This document shows, in pieces, positions 1 to 11,097 of a stretch of 64,000 nucleotides of DNA. The stretch is from positions 82,862,118 through 82,926,117 of the forward strand of contig CM060317.1 in the NCBI GenBank assembly GCA_030674155.1, given 5' to 3'. The notes beneath the pieces were generated by a model, which was given only the letters and a program-made list of their open reading frames with translations, did not search any database and was not told the origin of the DNA. Positions within the stretch are counted from its first letter, which is position 1. Each line of letters starts with the position of its first letter. A program made the position numbers and the translations under genes. Source of the stretch: Stramonita haemastoma (lineage: Eukaryota; Mollusca; Gastropoda; Neogastropoda; Muricidae).

Positions 1-310
1 CTGCGATCCCAACACACATACACTTACCTTTCTTCCGCGCGCGCGCGCGCGCGTGCGTGTGTGAGTGTGAGTGTGTATGTGTGTGTGTGTGAGGGGGGGG
101 GGGGGGGGGGAGGACGTGCACGCACGTACACACACTCGGTCGCACTTGCGCACGCCCATACGCGCGTTTGTGTACCTATGTGTGGGGGGACTGACGATGT
201 TCGTGCACGTGTAGAGCTGAAGCGTGTTATGTTATGCGAAGTGTGTGCCGGTGAAGGTGGTTGTAGTGATGTGATTGTTGTGACTCTGGCATCAGCTGTA
301 GGGACCATCC
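1..310. repeat. GC/GT/G-rich simple sequence at window start
   Basis: Alternating GC then GT dinucleotides (about 37-91) are followed by an 18-G run (93-110) and an irregular CA/GT-rich stretch. Open frames here are artefacts of the simple sequence. Confidence 0.85.
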
Positions 311-830
311 CATGTGCAGGTAGGGGGGTAACAGGTTAGGTTTGTGTTCCCGTGCTGCTGGCGCCGAACTCAGGCTGCCGTGATGACAGTACGTGCGTGC
401 CTTTGGGTGTAACGCAAAATAACAACTATAACCAACACTCGTTCGGTGCCAGCCTTTCCCTTTCATGCTACCTTGTCCTATTCTCGGTGTTGTCTTTGCA
501 CAAGATGCTTCTATATATGTTTTTTGGAGCAGGTGAAATTCACAGATACTGATCTAAAATTAAAGATCAAGTTGAAAGAAAGGTACAAATAATGAACATA
601 TGGAGCAAGTCATGTTTTGTGCATGGTGACAACATATTAACGTCATCACACATATTAGACAAAATGAAGTGTTTTTCTCCAGTCTTTAAGAGAAGAAACA
701 CAGACGCAAAAAGGCTGTTGGCAGTTACTATCTCTAACACTGTATCGCTATCTCTCTCGCACGCACACACACGCGCGCTCACACGCGCGCACTAACGCAC
801 ACACACTACTCATACAAAATACATACACAC

Positions 831-834
<4 letters not shown>
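311..834. other. unassigned sequence
   Basis: Nothing recognisable is seen apart from a short CA/GC-rich stretch near 758-792. Confidence 0.5.

Positions 835-892
<58 letters not shown>
835..892. repeat. (CT)n microsatellite
   Basis: A 58-bp uninterrupted CT repeat. Confidence 0.97.
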
Positions 893-894
<2 letters not shown>

Positions 895-1383
895 GAGGTC
901 ATTGACAGTGCAGGGGCATAAGGGTACGTTTGTAACACAATACTTATGAGACACAGATAACTACTTTCAAGGAAGAGATAGAGAAAATGATGTATTCGAT
1001 ATTGACATTTAGAGAAAAAAATACGTATTCTATATTGACATTTAGAGCTTGGCTCAATTTTTCAAAAATCTAACTGCTGTGATTACCATACCAATGGTGC
1101 TTTCTAAAATAACGCATCAAACTAATCGTCCAAACAATCAATCAGCAAAAACAATAGTGAAGCCGAACATATTTATTTCTCCTGCTATGTGCACTGATTG
1201 GCCCTGTGAACTGGACCACCCGATAAAGAATAATTGTATTATGCGTGAATTATTGGGTCAGTCTTGACTACGCTCACAAACTGAATGTGAAGATGAAATT
1301 TGTGACAGAAGTGAGACAGCTGTTAACGCTAGCATTCAATTGTAGATTAATGTGGAGACCGGGGAACCCCCCCCTCCTTCCCC

Positions 1384-1385
<2 letters not shown>
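893..1385. other. unassigned sequence with a short dispersed repeat
   Basis: No gene is seen. The motif at 1305-1330 (gaagtgagacagctgttaac) recurs at 1936-1960, so it is part of a low-copy repeat. Confidence 0.5.

Positions 1386-1439
<54 letters not shown>
1386..1439. repeat. (AC)n microsatellite
   Basis: A 54-bp uninterrupted AC repeat. Confidence 0.97.
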
Positions 1440-1442
<3 letters not shown>

Positions 1443-1541
1443 GCGCACCCAAAATCAACATATCATACAGTGATCAACTAGATGAAATTCGTCTTTCTTT
1501 GATTTTTTACATAGTGGACGCAAGATGGATTTTTCTTGTTG

Positions 1542-1576
<35 letters not shown>

Positions 1577-2305
1577 CCAAATGTTTCCGATGTTGTTTTG
1601 AGCTGTTCATGATCAAATTCTTGTCTAGATAAACGCCAACGTAGAATCACAGATACTGAATATTTTAAATAAGAACGAAACCTCACATTATTTTGAAGTT
1701 GTCTTTAAAAAAAGAAAGAAAAGAAACAAAACCGTACCTCTTTTTTTTTCGAACAAAAGTTGATCACAATTACAGATATGCAAATCAATATCGGATTCAA
1801 ATTTAGAAAGAACTTCTTAACAATGTCGATTCCTGTTTTACTTGAGATTTCTTTAGTTCCTATCACTTAGGAGCACCTCTTGCCATTTTCATTTTAAATT
1901 ATGCACAAGCATTTGACGTGTTTGGGTAGAAGGTGACTGAAGTGAGACAGCTGTTAACGCTGTTACAGTCTGCCCAGGCAAGTGGTGATGGATGGCTGTT
2001 GTTGGTGCCGTGCATTAGTAACTTTGGGTTTGTTGGTTTGTTCGTGGATTTTTTTGTTTTTGTTTTTGGTGGGGTTTTTGTTTGTTTGTTTGTTTGTTGT
2101 TTTCTTTTTTTTTTGATGATGGTGGTTTGGGTTTGGGGTTGTTTTTGTTTTTTGGGGGGTGTCTTTTTTCTTTGTTTTTTTTTTGTTTTGTTATGTTTTT
2201 GTTAAAGATTTCTTTGCTTATTATTGTCATTTTTTTCGTGTTAGTTTATGTCATCTATTTATATCTATCTCATTTTTGACATAGTCTATGTTAGTTTTGC
2301 TATCA

Positions 2306-2312
<7 letters not shown>
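1440..2312. other. unassigned sequence, T-rich to TG-rich
   Basis: Poly-T at about 1547-1571 and a long T/G-rich stretch at 2030-2210. Open frames here are low-complexity artefacts and no homology is seen. Confidence 0.5.
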
Positions 2313-2366
<54 letters not shown>

Positions 2367-2379
2367 TGCGCGCGCGCGC

Positions 2380-2410
<31 letters not shown>

Positions 2411-2415
2411 TGTGT
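2313..2415. repeat. (GT)n(GC)n(GT)n compound alternating repeat
   Basis: About 103 bp of alternating purine-pyrimidine sequence, with a pure GC core at about 2367-2394 between two GT arms. Confidence 0.96.
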
Positions 2416-2684
2416 ACAAAATAACAAACACGGTACTTGTGCAGCCACCCTTTTGTAAACTACGCGGGCTTGTTGCCACTGAGCCGGCTGTGTGGTGTGA
2501 AAACTGACTCACTCCTCTGTTGTTGGAGTTGTTTATTGACAATGACGGCTGCTGCTAAACTTAGCTGGGACCTGAAGGTAGCCCAGAGGGGAAGAGATTG
2601 GTTTTCTTCTAACCTCTTCAGAGACTGGCAGCATGCATTCCGAAATACGAACTGGGTCATGGCAATTCTGTTCTTTTTTCTTCT

Positions 2685-2825
2685 TTGTTTTTGGGTTTTG
2701 TTCCTCAGCTAGATCAGAGCTTTGAGGTTTACCAAAGGTGAGATTTGCGTATGCGACAGTTTACAACCATTACCATTATTAATTAACCATTGCGACTTCG
2801 GGGATGGTGTCTAAACGCCACATCT
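2685..2825 (+). repeat. dispersed repeat X, copy 1
   Basis: It runs from gttcctcagctagatcagag through ggtttaccaaaggtgagat to gcgacttcggggatggtgtc. The same ordered motifs recur at 4050-4310, at 63400-63690, inverted at 11517-11625, and partially inverted at 51985-52020. It has no coding content. Confidence 0.65.
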
Positions 2826-2889
2826 TTTCTTTTTGTCATCCGTTTTACTGGCACAAAATGTTTTGTTTGTTTTTAATGTGCCTACTCTT

Positions 2890-2930
2890 AAAAAAAAAAA
2901 AAAAAAAAAAGGGGGGGGGGGGGGGGGGGG
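2890..2930. repeat. poly-A/poly-G junction
   Basis: 21 A followed directly by 20 G. Confidence 0.95.
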
Positions 2931-3045
2931 AGGACAGATTTTACTGTGTATGCAAGTTGACCTGCGTGCGTTGCCGTACGGGGATCGTTTATAGCTTCAT
3001 TCGGATAATTTTCGCGGGGGTGAAATTGGTAAAAAGGTATAAAAG

Positions 3046-3346
3046 GTAAATGTGTCCCAAACCTGTGTGATCGTAGAGGAGCGAGGCGTGGGAGACCTCA
3101 GCCTCTCTAGGGGCCAGCATATTGAGGGCAGCGCCATCTCCTCTCCCTCGCTGCTTTACTTTCCCTAACCCTAAAGAGGGCAGGTACCCATTTACAGCTG
3201 GGTGAACTGGGGGGACTGTACTGACGCCAAGGCGCACAAACGGCCACCCATCCAACTGGTAACCACGCTCGACGCTGCTTAATTAACTTGACTTGGGGAA
3301 AGCAAGCGCTCTGACCACTTTAGCTACCCCCCCCCCCCCCCCCCCC
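3046..3346 (-). mobile_element. tRNA-like SINE F, copy 1
   Basis: Read on the minus strand, the element begins after a 20-nt C/G tract with TAGCTAAAGTGGTCAGAGCG, which resembles a tRNA A box region. The B box is not canonical. The body contains the paired motifs ctctaggggccag and ctccctcgctgcttta, and it recurs at 6749-7022 in the same orientation. Confidence 0.6.
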
Positions 3347-3549
3347 AAGAGTGTACAAGATAGTCGCAAATGTTTTTTCTCCTGTATACATGTAATACAA
3401 GCCGCGAGTGGTGGTTTATTGAAAACCTCTTTGACTTCTGAGTCGTTTAGTAAAGTGCTGAAATTTTCAGCTTAATTTTTGTTTGTTTACACCAACGTGA
3501 TGATGCTACACCAATCTAAAATGGAACCAGAGGGTTGTCTGGTTGGTTT

Positions 3550-3580
3550 TTATTATTATTATTATTATTATTATTTTTTT
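3550..3580. repeat. (TTA)n repeat
   Basis: A short TTA/ATT trinucleotide run ending in poly-T. Confidence 0.85.
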
Positions 3581-4049
3581 AATACTATTTTGGTGACAGA
3601 AGTAATTCACCTCGAGAGATATTCATGGGACAGCCGGCCAGGTGCAGTGAAGAATACCCACCAACCTTGCCTGTGTTCAAGTCTTCAGCATACTACCAGC
3701 CTACACAACCCCGTACTCTCAGGACGGGTTGTTTGCTTATTTATTTGTTGTGTTTGTTTCCATGCAGGAATGACTGAAGCTGAACATGAGGCCTACCTCT
3801 GAGTCAGTGTCTTTATGAGGCACAATAGGCCTAGTTGAAAAGTTGTCTGTGTCTGAGTTTGAAGTAAAAAATCACAAAGCCTAGAAAGGAGACTGTTGTT
3901 TAAGAAATTTGAGGGGAAAAAAAAGGAATTTCAAAACTGAGCGGCATGAAGAAACAAAAATGGATAACAGACTGCTGTAGCTCAATTTCAGTGCATCTGA
4001 TTGTCCAAACCATATCGTCAATGTAGTTTTTGTTTTGTTTTTGTCTTGT

Positions 4050-4310
4050 TTTGGTTTTCCGTTCCTCGGCTAGAACCCTCAGGTTTCACCAATGGTGAGA
4101 TTTATTTATTTATTTTATTCTTTGATTTCACGGATAATGGAATAAGCACTCGTGTGCTTTTTACACCCAGTCCCAGTGTGTATGTAGTTTTGTAAATTTT
4201 GTCATCCGTTCCCACGTATGTATATGCGACATCCCCCCCCCCCTCCTCCGTTTTCGCCAACACCATTAAAGTTTAGGTAGCTGCATTCCGACTTCGGGGA
4301 TGGTGTCGAA
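4050..4310 (+). repeat. dispersed repeat X, copy 2
   Basis: The left part (gttcctcggctagaaccctc ... caccaatggtgagattt) and right part (ggtagctgcattccgacttc ...) are separated by about 150 bp of SINE A body, so the repeat is interrupted. Confidence 0.6.
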
Positions 4311-4506
4311 AACACGACACGACTGCGCAAGATGTTCTGCGTGCGTTCGCGCATAGGGCCTCGGTTTGTAGTCTCATCTCAAGGACTTTGACATTCATTA
4401 AAAGTTTTTAGTCAAACTGGGAAGAGAGGGCGGTGCTGGGAATCGAACCCAGAACCGCACGGTTTACTTGTTGGCAAGTGAACGTCTTAACCATTCTGCC
4501 ACCCTA
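4095..4506 (-). mobile_element. SINE A with GTGGCAGA-type tRNA head
   Basis: On the minus strand the head reads GGTGGCAGAATGGTTAAGAC (A box) with a B box GGGTTCGATTCCC near 4437-4449. It is followed by the common SINE A body (gcgaacgcacgcagaacatc type) and ends in a TTTA-rich tail. The head differs from the GATAGCCTAGTGG head of most copies here. Part of repeat X lies within the span. Confidence 0.7.
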
Positions 4507-4618
4507 CTTCTTCTAGTGAATCTTTTTTTTTTAATTTTGGGATGACAAATTCCTTACTGTAGTTTCATTGGAGCATGACAACAAAAGACGTAACCTAAAT
4601 GCATAAGGATTCAGGTAA

Positions 4619-4620
<2 letters not shown>

Positions 4621-4682
<62 letters not shown>

Positions 4683-4709
4683 GGGAGAGAGAGAGAGAGA
4701 GAGAGAGGG

Positions 4710-4781
<72 letters not shown>
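4621..4781. repeat. (GT)n then (GA)n compound microsatellite
   Basis: 60 bp of GT followed by about 97 bp of GA with a few interruptions. Confidence 0.96.
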
Positions 4782-4786
<5 letters not shown>

Positions 4787-4807
4787 TCAAATGGGGATGG
4801 ATCCGCC

Positions 4808-5139
4808 ATATTTATTTGTTTATTCTTTTATATCAAGGATAATGGGATAAGCACTCTGTGCTTTTCAGTCCTGGTAGTAGTTTTGTAAATATCATCTGTT
4901 CCCACCGGCATACGATGGCCTACTCTTACGAAAAGCGGAACAGGATTAACGTGTGAGCAAGATGTTCTGCGTGCGTTCACACACGGGGCCTCGGTTTATA
5001 ATCTCATCTGAAGGACTTTTGAGGAGAGTGGAGTCAGCACTGATGTTAACTCCAGGAGAAAAATCTCCTCAAACGGGAATCGAACCTGGGTCGTCAAATT
5101 GCGAGCGCAGTGTTCTGACCACTAGGTTATCCCGTCCCC
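4808..5139 (-). mobile_element. SINE A, near full length
   Basis: On the minus strand it has the head GGGATAACCTAGTGGTCAGA with B box GGTTCGATTCC, then the shared body and an AAATAAAT-type tail. It is the first half of the tandem duplication at 4780-6640. Confidence 0.8.
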
Positions 5140-5380
5140 CTTATACGCTTTGTAAGCCTGCTTCAAATGTCCCAGGCTGGCCCGTGACTGGAATCCACAA
5201 GGGAAGAGGAAAGTGGGTCGACCAAAACAGACCTGGCGCAGAGGCATCGAAGCAGAGACGAAGGCAGCCGGAATGACGTGGGCCGAGCTGAAGAGGATCT
5301 CCCAGAAACGAGTTCGTTGGAGGGGGGTTCTTGCGGCCCTTTGTTCCCCAGTACAGGAATTGATCGGCACAAGTCAAAGT
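5140..5380 (+). mobile_element. LINE ORF C-terminal fragment
   Basis: From 5189 the frame reads WNPQGKRKVGRPKQTWRRGI, then EAETKAAGMTWAELKRISQK, then RVRWRGVLAALCS. This is the typical C-terminal tail of RTE-like endonuclease/reverse transcriptase proteins, with its GRPxxTWRR motif and the final WR...LCS. Only the last 70 or so codons are present, as expected for a 5'-truncated LINE. A degraded second copy lies at 6160-6385. Confidence 0.75.
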
Positions 5381-5400
5381 AAGTCATTCTCTCTCTCTCT

Positions 5401-5425
5401 CCCCCCCCCCCCCCCCCCCCCCCCC
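5401..5425. repeat. poly-C tract (25 nt)
   Basis: A pure C run directly after a CT repeat. Confidence 0.97.
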
Positions 5426-5605
5426 AAGATAATGAAATAGGCACTTATGTGCTTTTTTTCCCTACATATATTCCCCTTGAGCACGTGGTTTTGTCCGGTT
5501 TGTCATCAGTTTCCACCGGCACAAAACGGTTAACTCTTCCGAAAAGTGGAACATGTTTTAACGTTGTGGAGCAAGATGTTCTGTGTGCATTTGCACCTGG
5601 AGGCC
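5426..5605 (-). mobile_element. diverged SINE A body fragment
   Basis: It keeps the order gataatg(a/g)aata..gcac, ccaccggcac, gaaaagtggaac, gcaagatgttctg of SINE A, with many changes. A similar fragment occurs at 6436-6625. Confidence 0.55.
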
Positions 5606-5611
5606 TGAGAG

Positions 5612-5640
5612 AGAACTCGAACTCGAACTCGAACTCGAAA
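5612..5640. repeat. (GAACTC)n hexamer repeat
   Basis: About four and a half units of a six-base repeat. Confidence 0.9.
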
Positions 5641-6159
5641 GGTTTATTCATGAAAAAAGGCCATTGGCCCATACATGAAGGGGGTTGCCAAATAACGATA
5701 ACGATAATTGCTATAAGCTGACACACGACGACTCAAGCATGGAAAGAAAAAAAAACCACGAGCATTGAGTAGTAATGTAATCGAGAGAGAAATCTTATTC
5801 AAATGTGGAGGCATCCGCCTTTATTGTTTCATCTTTTTATCAACATATAGGGTCTAAGCACTACAATGTGCTGTGTTACATCAGTTCCTAGTGTCGTAAG
5901 TTTGATACAATATCTCTGTTGCCAGGATACGTGGCTACTCCTTACGAAAAGCGGGAGTTACACGTTCTTTTAGCAAGTTTTTCTCTTGCGTTTGACAACC
6001 ATGTAACATACTCTCATTCTGGTTTGAGGAATGGATCACAATGTGTTACTCACATGTACAAATCTCCGTCTAATGGAATCGTAAGCACTGGGATTTCTAA
6101 ATTGTTTCTGATGCTCTTAGTTTCTGTACCACTATGGGTTAGAGTAGCCACGTCCCCTT

Positions 6160-6385
6160 TACTCTTTGTAAGCACGCTTCATATCGTTCCCAGGCTGCAC
6201 CACTACGGGAATCCACATAGGGAAGAGAAGGGGTTGCTAAAACAACCGATGGGCAACATGAACAGAGTACGATTGGAGCGTGATGTCCGTGGGCGTTGCT
6301 GGTAGGTCTATCCAAGTGTTCTTACAGGGGGTTATTCCCCTGTTCTCCCATGTACAGGAGATGAGGCACAAGTCAAGTACAGTCA
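6160..6385 (+). mobile_element. degraded LINE C-terminal fragment, copy 2
   Basis: It is similar at the DNA level to 5150-5380 (cccaggctg...gggaatccacatagggaaga) but with broken frames. It is part of the tandem duplication. Confidence 0.6.
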
Positions 6386-6435
6386 CTTTCACTCACCACA
6401 CTGCCTGCTTCTCTGCCTTCCGCCCCTCGTCCATG

Positions 6436-6623
6436 ATAATGAAGATTTATCCTTATTGTGCTTTGTTTTCACTGTATATTCCCCTGTGATGCACGTGGTT
6501 GTGTCCGGTTTCGTCAACAGCTTTCCCTCCGCACCAAAACGGCTAACCTTCCTAAAGTGGAACCATGTTTTAATGATTTGTTTAGCTGCCAAGAATGTTC
6601 GTGTGCATTTCACCTCGTGACGC

Positions 6624-6625
<2 letters not shown>
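6436..6625 (-). mobile_element. diverged SINE A body fragment, copy 2
   Basis: It is the counterpart of 5426-5605 in the second unit of the tandem duplication. Confidence 0.5.
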
Positions 6626-6694
<69 letters not shown>

Positions 6695-6697
6695 GAT
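6626..6697. repeat. (GA)n microsatellite
   Basis: About 72 bp of GA with two interruptions. Confidence 0.96.
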
Positions 6698-6748
6698 GAA
6701 TAAGCACTCATGTGCTTTTTTAAATCCAGTCCCCGCCCTTTTCAGGGA

Positions 6749-7022
6749 TAGGTGGTGTCCCATAACCTAGGCGGTCGTAGGGGAGCGAGGCATCAGAGAC
6801 CTCAGCTTCTCTAGGGGCCAGGATATTGAGGGCAGCGCCCATCTCCTCTCCCTCGCTGCTTTACCTTCCCAAACCCTAAAGAGGGAGGTACATGTGGGTG
6901 AACTGGGGGAGGGGGGGGAGGGGACTGTACTGAAGCCAAGGCGCGCAAACGGTCATCCCACCATCCACGCTCGACGCTGCTTATCTTGACTGTGGGAAAG
7001 CGAGCGCTCTGACCACTTAGCT
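6749..7022 (-). mobile_element. tRNA-like SINE F, copy 2
   Basis: It is the second copy of the element at 3046-3346, sharing ctctaggggccagg, gaggg cagcgcc and the terminal agcgctctgaccacttagct on the plus strand. It has the same orientation. Confidence 0.6.
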
Positions 7023-7260
7023 GGGGAGGAGATTAAGATAAAAAACAAAACAAAAACAACCTCTAACTATACAACAATAATGAATATATCAAGAACAAGA
7101 GACCACAACCAGCTGCAAACAACAAACAAGAAATAAGGACAGAAAGACAATACTAAAATAACAAATATGGACACACCCAGAGAGCGAAAATAATAATAAA
7201 CGATCAAATGATGCTTATGGAAAAAAGGTGCTAGATCTGAATAAGTAAGAAGCAAGAAAT

Positions 7261-7317
<57 letters not shown>

Positions 7318-8080
7318 CTAGCATCTGCTGCAGTCTGTAGTACGTTTAAAACAAAAAAATCTTTTTTACGTAAAAAACTGTGACGCAATTTACATTCAAC
7401 TAAAGCAGAAGAGACTTCGAGGGAGGCGATGGGAGGGGAAAGAAAAAATAGGACAACAACAACTTTTGTGTACATATTACAGATGTGAATGTTGTATTTG
7501 AAATAATTTGAATACATTTTTCTTTTGCGTAAATTTTTTGATGGTTTTAATACCGTTTGTTCGATGTCTTGAAAGGTCTACTACCAGAAGTAAACATCAA
7601 GCTTGCTTTCCACATAGGCCTAATTGTGTTGACTTTTTCATGCTTCAGACGGGTTAGGTAGGGTAGTCAACAAATCATCAGTTTAATTTAGAATAATAAA
7701 AAAAGAGTTGTTACTGTTTTTGTTTTCTTCTTAAAATAAAAACTGAGAGGAAAAATAAATGAATTCTTCTGTGTTGATATAAACATTTTGTAATTGTAAA
7801 TTGCAAAATAATCTCATCTCGTTGCTGAATTCAGAAAACTGAATTTCCTGTAGCCTTTGCTTACAAATTGACATTATTTTTCAGAGAACGCCAAATCAAA
7901 TTGTAATTGGGAAAGATAACATTTTACTTCACAAAAATGGTTCTTAAGTTCAAACGTTTATTGGAATTTAGGTTATAAAATATGTTTTTAAGTTGAAATT
8001 CTCTACATTTTTTTTACGAAATGCTAAGGGGTTTGTTCTCCAGATTAATTTATCCTCCAATCCATGAAGGGTGTTAAACC
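7023..8080. other. AT-rich unassigned sequence
   Basis: A (GA)n tract lies at 7260-7316. No gene or repeat family is recognised in the rest. Confidence 0.5.
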
Positions 8081-8087
8081 TTGAACC

Positions 8088-8265
8088 ACGCAGAACATCT
8101 TGCGCACACGTTAAATCCTGTTCCGCTTTTCGTAAGAGTAGGCCATCGTGTGCCGGTGGGAACAGATGACAATATTTACAAAACTGCATACACACGGGGA
8201 CCGGATGAAAAAAAAGCACATGATTGCTTATTCTGTTATCCTCGATATAAAAGAATAAAAGAAAA
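8088..8265 (+). mobile_element. SINE A, 5'-truncated
   Basis: It carries the body from cgcagaacatcttgcgcaca to the gatataaaagaataaaa tail, without the tRNA-like head. Confidence 0.8.
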
Positions 8266-8280
8266 AGTAAAAAAAACAAC

Positions 8281-8282
8281 CT

Positions 8283-8313
<31 letters not shown>

Positions 8314-8318
8314 GGGGG
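8281..8318. repeat. (GT)n then 22-G run
   Basis: A short GT repeat followed by a pure G run at 8297-8318. Confidence 0.95.
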
Positions 8319-8344
8319 CGTTGCATGCGCGTGCGTGAGCACAT

Positions 8345-10095
8345 CTTCATCCTTGTCACTATTCTATTCTAGTATTCATTCGACTGGGGGCAACAGTCAC
8401 AAGCCATGGAATCGAAGAAATCGTTCTTGAGGATCTTGTCATCGAATCTGGTGTCCAGCAGATATTGAATCACCTGTGCATACTTTGACCCCGTCAGTAG
8501 AAGTGGCTGTAGTGATAAGATGGTCTCTGACAGTCTGAAGATATTCTTTGAATCATTCGTTCACTGCAGTCTAGGCTAATGTAGATCTGTCACAGCATAG
8601 CCTAATCCTTTTGACTAGGCTACAGTTTAATCTCTTCAGGGACTAGCCTAGGCTATGCAACGCATTGACCTGAAATGGAGCAGATGATTGTAAAATGTTG
8701 AACAGACCATCCTACAATGGAAATTTGCATAGGTAAAAGTTCGTATCTGCAGATTTCTTCTATGCATTCTGGATTCCAATTTCCTTGTTATCTGTTTGTC
8801 GAGAACGACAGTTAACTATCGTGCGCAGAATAATACCTTGCTTTGGCAAGTTTTCAAGATTTTTTTGGGAGGTATTCTTGAGCCGCATCCCTATTCCCCC
8901 TTCGGAGAATAATAGACTTTACTTACTATTCACAGCATATCCGTTGCGAGTAAGCTTAGCAACGGATGGGATATTGTTTTCAGTGAAATAATTCTGGAAA
9001 AGTGATAAACTGTGTATGTGAGCTTGGAACGTATGTAAATATGGTACGTATGGTTTTTTTTCTTCTATTTCCATGTCCGTAAACTATTATGTGCAAGAGT
9101 GTTAGCATTTGGCCGACGCTGGATTAGCCACTTTGCAACGCCTCAGCGGTAGCCTATCAACCGGCGTAAGTGCCGTAGGCTAGCCTAAGTCTACCCCGAT
9201 TCAGCGGATGCTGGGCGGGCGGGATCGCGATCGCACCCACCCATTGACGGGGGTGGACTTGAACTTGGGCGGAGCCATTGTAGGCCTAATTCTACATAAA
9301 TTAGGTATGATACAAAGAGTGACCGTGCTCACGTCTAGCAGAGCAGTAGGCCTAACGTAGTGCCTTCTGTGTGTATGAGCCAACTCGTGGTTAACCTTTT
9401 TTTCGCAACAAGATTGTCGGTCATTGATAGGTATAACGGTTACAAGTTTCATTCGGCCTAGACCTAACGTCATATTGTGATCACTGTTTTTTTGTTTTTG
9501 GTTTCAACTGTCCTTGTCTTGTGCTTCCTAAGGCAGTCTAAGAATTGGTAGGCCTAGTGCCTCCTCTAATTGATTTGTACGAGTCGCAACGGAAAAAAAA
9601 GTGGGTTTTTTTGGCTTGTTTCGTTGCGGTAGGCCTATTCTGTAACCAAACATATTACCATTGCAACGATCACAAGAATGACTACACAAATCATAGGTCT
9701 ACTGTGTAGGCCTACATAAAAAACCCAAAACTTTCATAATTTGAATCTTAAGTTCAAAGAAAGGGTCGGCGAGTCTTTTATTCTCACTGTTAAAGCTCGC
9801 TCATTCTACCTGACTTGTATTTTGTCTGTCTACATTTTTTATTTTAAACAAAAACGTATTCCTTAGCCTAGTATAAAAGATTTTCAGAATAAGTAGGCCC
9901 ATAGATTATGAATCTTTTCCAATGGGAGCGAGAAGCTGATAATTGTTACTTTTGGAGGGGGTCGGAAGCGACAACAGAACGAAAAAACACAGCGCCTTTT
10001 TAGCTAGTTGGAGGCATTCGACACAAGGTGTTTTTCAGGCCATAAAAAATGGGATAGGACCCGGTCAACCGAAAACAACTCATAGGGGGCAAAAC
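8345..10095. other. low-repeat region rich in AGGCCT palindromes
   Basis: No transposon is recognised. AGGCCT occurs near 9284, 9350, 9551, 9633 and 9709, along with several relatives such as AGCCTAGGCT. No coding exon is found. Confidence 0.5.
9105..9270. promoter_or_regulatory. CpG-richer patch, possible promoter
   Basis: In a locally AT-rich region this stretch has clustered CpGs (gacgctgg, caacgcc, ccggcg, ggcgggcgggatcgcgatcgc) and two GGGCGG-type boxes. It lies about 7 kb upstream of the first recognised boule exon. No TATA box or transcript evidence is available, so the call is tentative. Confidence 0.2.
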
Positions 10096-10096
10096 T

Positions 10097-10537
10097 ATAT
10101 GTGACGCTCCACCACGAAATGAGTCGCTTAGCACATTACCCAATTTTGCGCTAGGAGCCATTAAAGGCAGGTGGGGGTCAAATTGTTAATTTTGAGATTT
10201 TGATTGATTATTAAACTATAGAAGTTTGTCTACCTTATTATGAAATATCACGGCATAATTTTTATTCCTTTTGCTTTTAAATGTTTTGAAAATACCCAAG
10301 CCCTCATTCTGACAACCTGTTACTAAAATAAACTTGCCGGTTTCTCATTTTGTCAAATCCTGCAGTCTGTCATTTCAATTTGTAATAACTTTCCACAGAA
10401 TTGTCCGATTTTAAATCTGTTTTTTGTATTTGATAGCCACATTATTGCACACAAAAAACATGTCAATAACTAAAAATTGACCATTGGTGCACTCCGACTC
10501 ACTATGTGGACTCATTATGTGGTGGAGCGTCACATAT
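10097..10537. mobile_element. MITE with TIRs of about 19-29 bp
   Basis: The left end ATATGTGACGCTCCACCAC is the exact inverse of the right end. The match continues, with changes, through an ATGAGTC block on each side. The terminal TGTGAC is flanked by TA on both sides, which fits a TA target duplication as in Tc1/mariner-related elements. It is about 440 bp long with no ORF, so it is non-autonomous. Confidence 0.8.
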
Positions 10538-10539
10538 TG

Positions 10540-11097
10540 AAAAACAGCCAGCAAAAGCTAGCCAAACTCCAGAACGTGCATGCATGCACAAGCACTAGGC
10601 CTATATACGCACGGTACTTAATGAATGCTTAGGCTTGCGCGCATACACATAGACTATATACATGCCTATTGAAAAAATTGTCATCGATAGTTTTCAGTGG
10701 TTCATGAATGATGTAGGCCTTGTAATTTTTTCCCATTTATTGCACGGTCCAGTTGCCTCGTTATTATTGTTAGGATTAGATTTCCTGTTCTTGATAGAAA
10801 AAGGCCAAGGCTATTGTTAAATTTTTAAAAAATGGATTCAGGCTGACAGTTACCTTATCCCAGAGAGTGATACTTTTCTTGCATCTTCAAGTGTCCAGTG
10901 ATGAGGAAATGGGAGTTAATGTCCACTGTTTATTGTAAAGCAGGACTCCACTCCACAGAATTACCCCCCATGCCTACCACTTGCTTCAGAGCTTCACTGT
11001 ACAGAATTAAATTCTTGAAATTTCTGCTCAGGATAGGAACATTTGTCACAAAAAAATTAATCCATTACAAAATGTTAAAATTTCTATAATTTGTTTG
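10540..11097. other. unassigned sequence
   Basis: Nothing recognised except two AGGCCT motifs. Confidence 0.5.

Larger units (their letters stand above)
4780..6640 (+). repeat. diverged tandem duplication, unit about 1.0 kb
   Basis: Unit 1 (about 4780-5620) and unit 2 (about 5790-6640) share the same order of blocks at an offset of roughly 1,005-1,018 bp: an attcaaatg...atccgcc block, a SINE A body, a LINE 3' end (5150 versus 6168), then a cccctt..gcacgtggtt block (5471 versus 6481). Unit 2 is more decayed. Confidence 0.65.

Noticed and set aside
2251..2542. Long open frames through GT/GC repeats
   Set aside because: They are dinucleotide repeat translations with no gene character. The same applies to frames over CT, GA and poly-G tracts throughout.
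2542..2577. ATG frame followed by gtagcc in phase 0, as a possible boule start exon (MTAAAKLSWDLK)
   Set aside because: The donor is poor, it lies 14 kb upstream with no similarity to Boule N-termini, and the region beside it belongs to a dispersed repeat.
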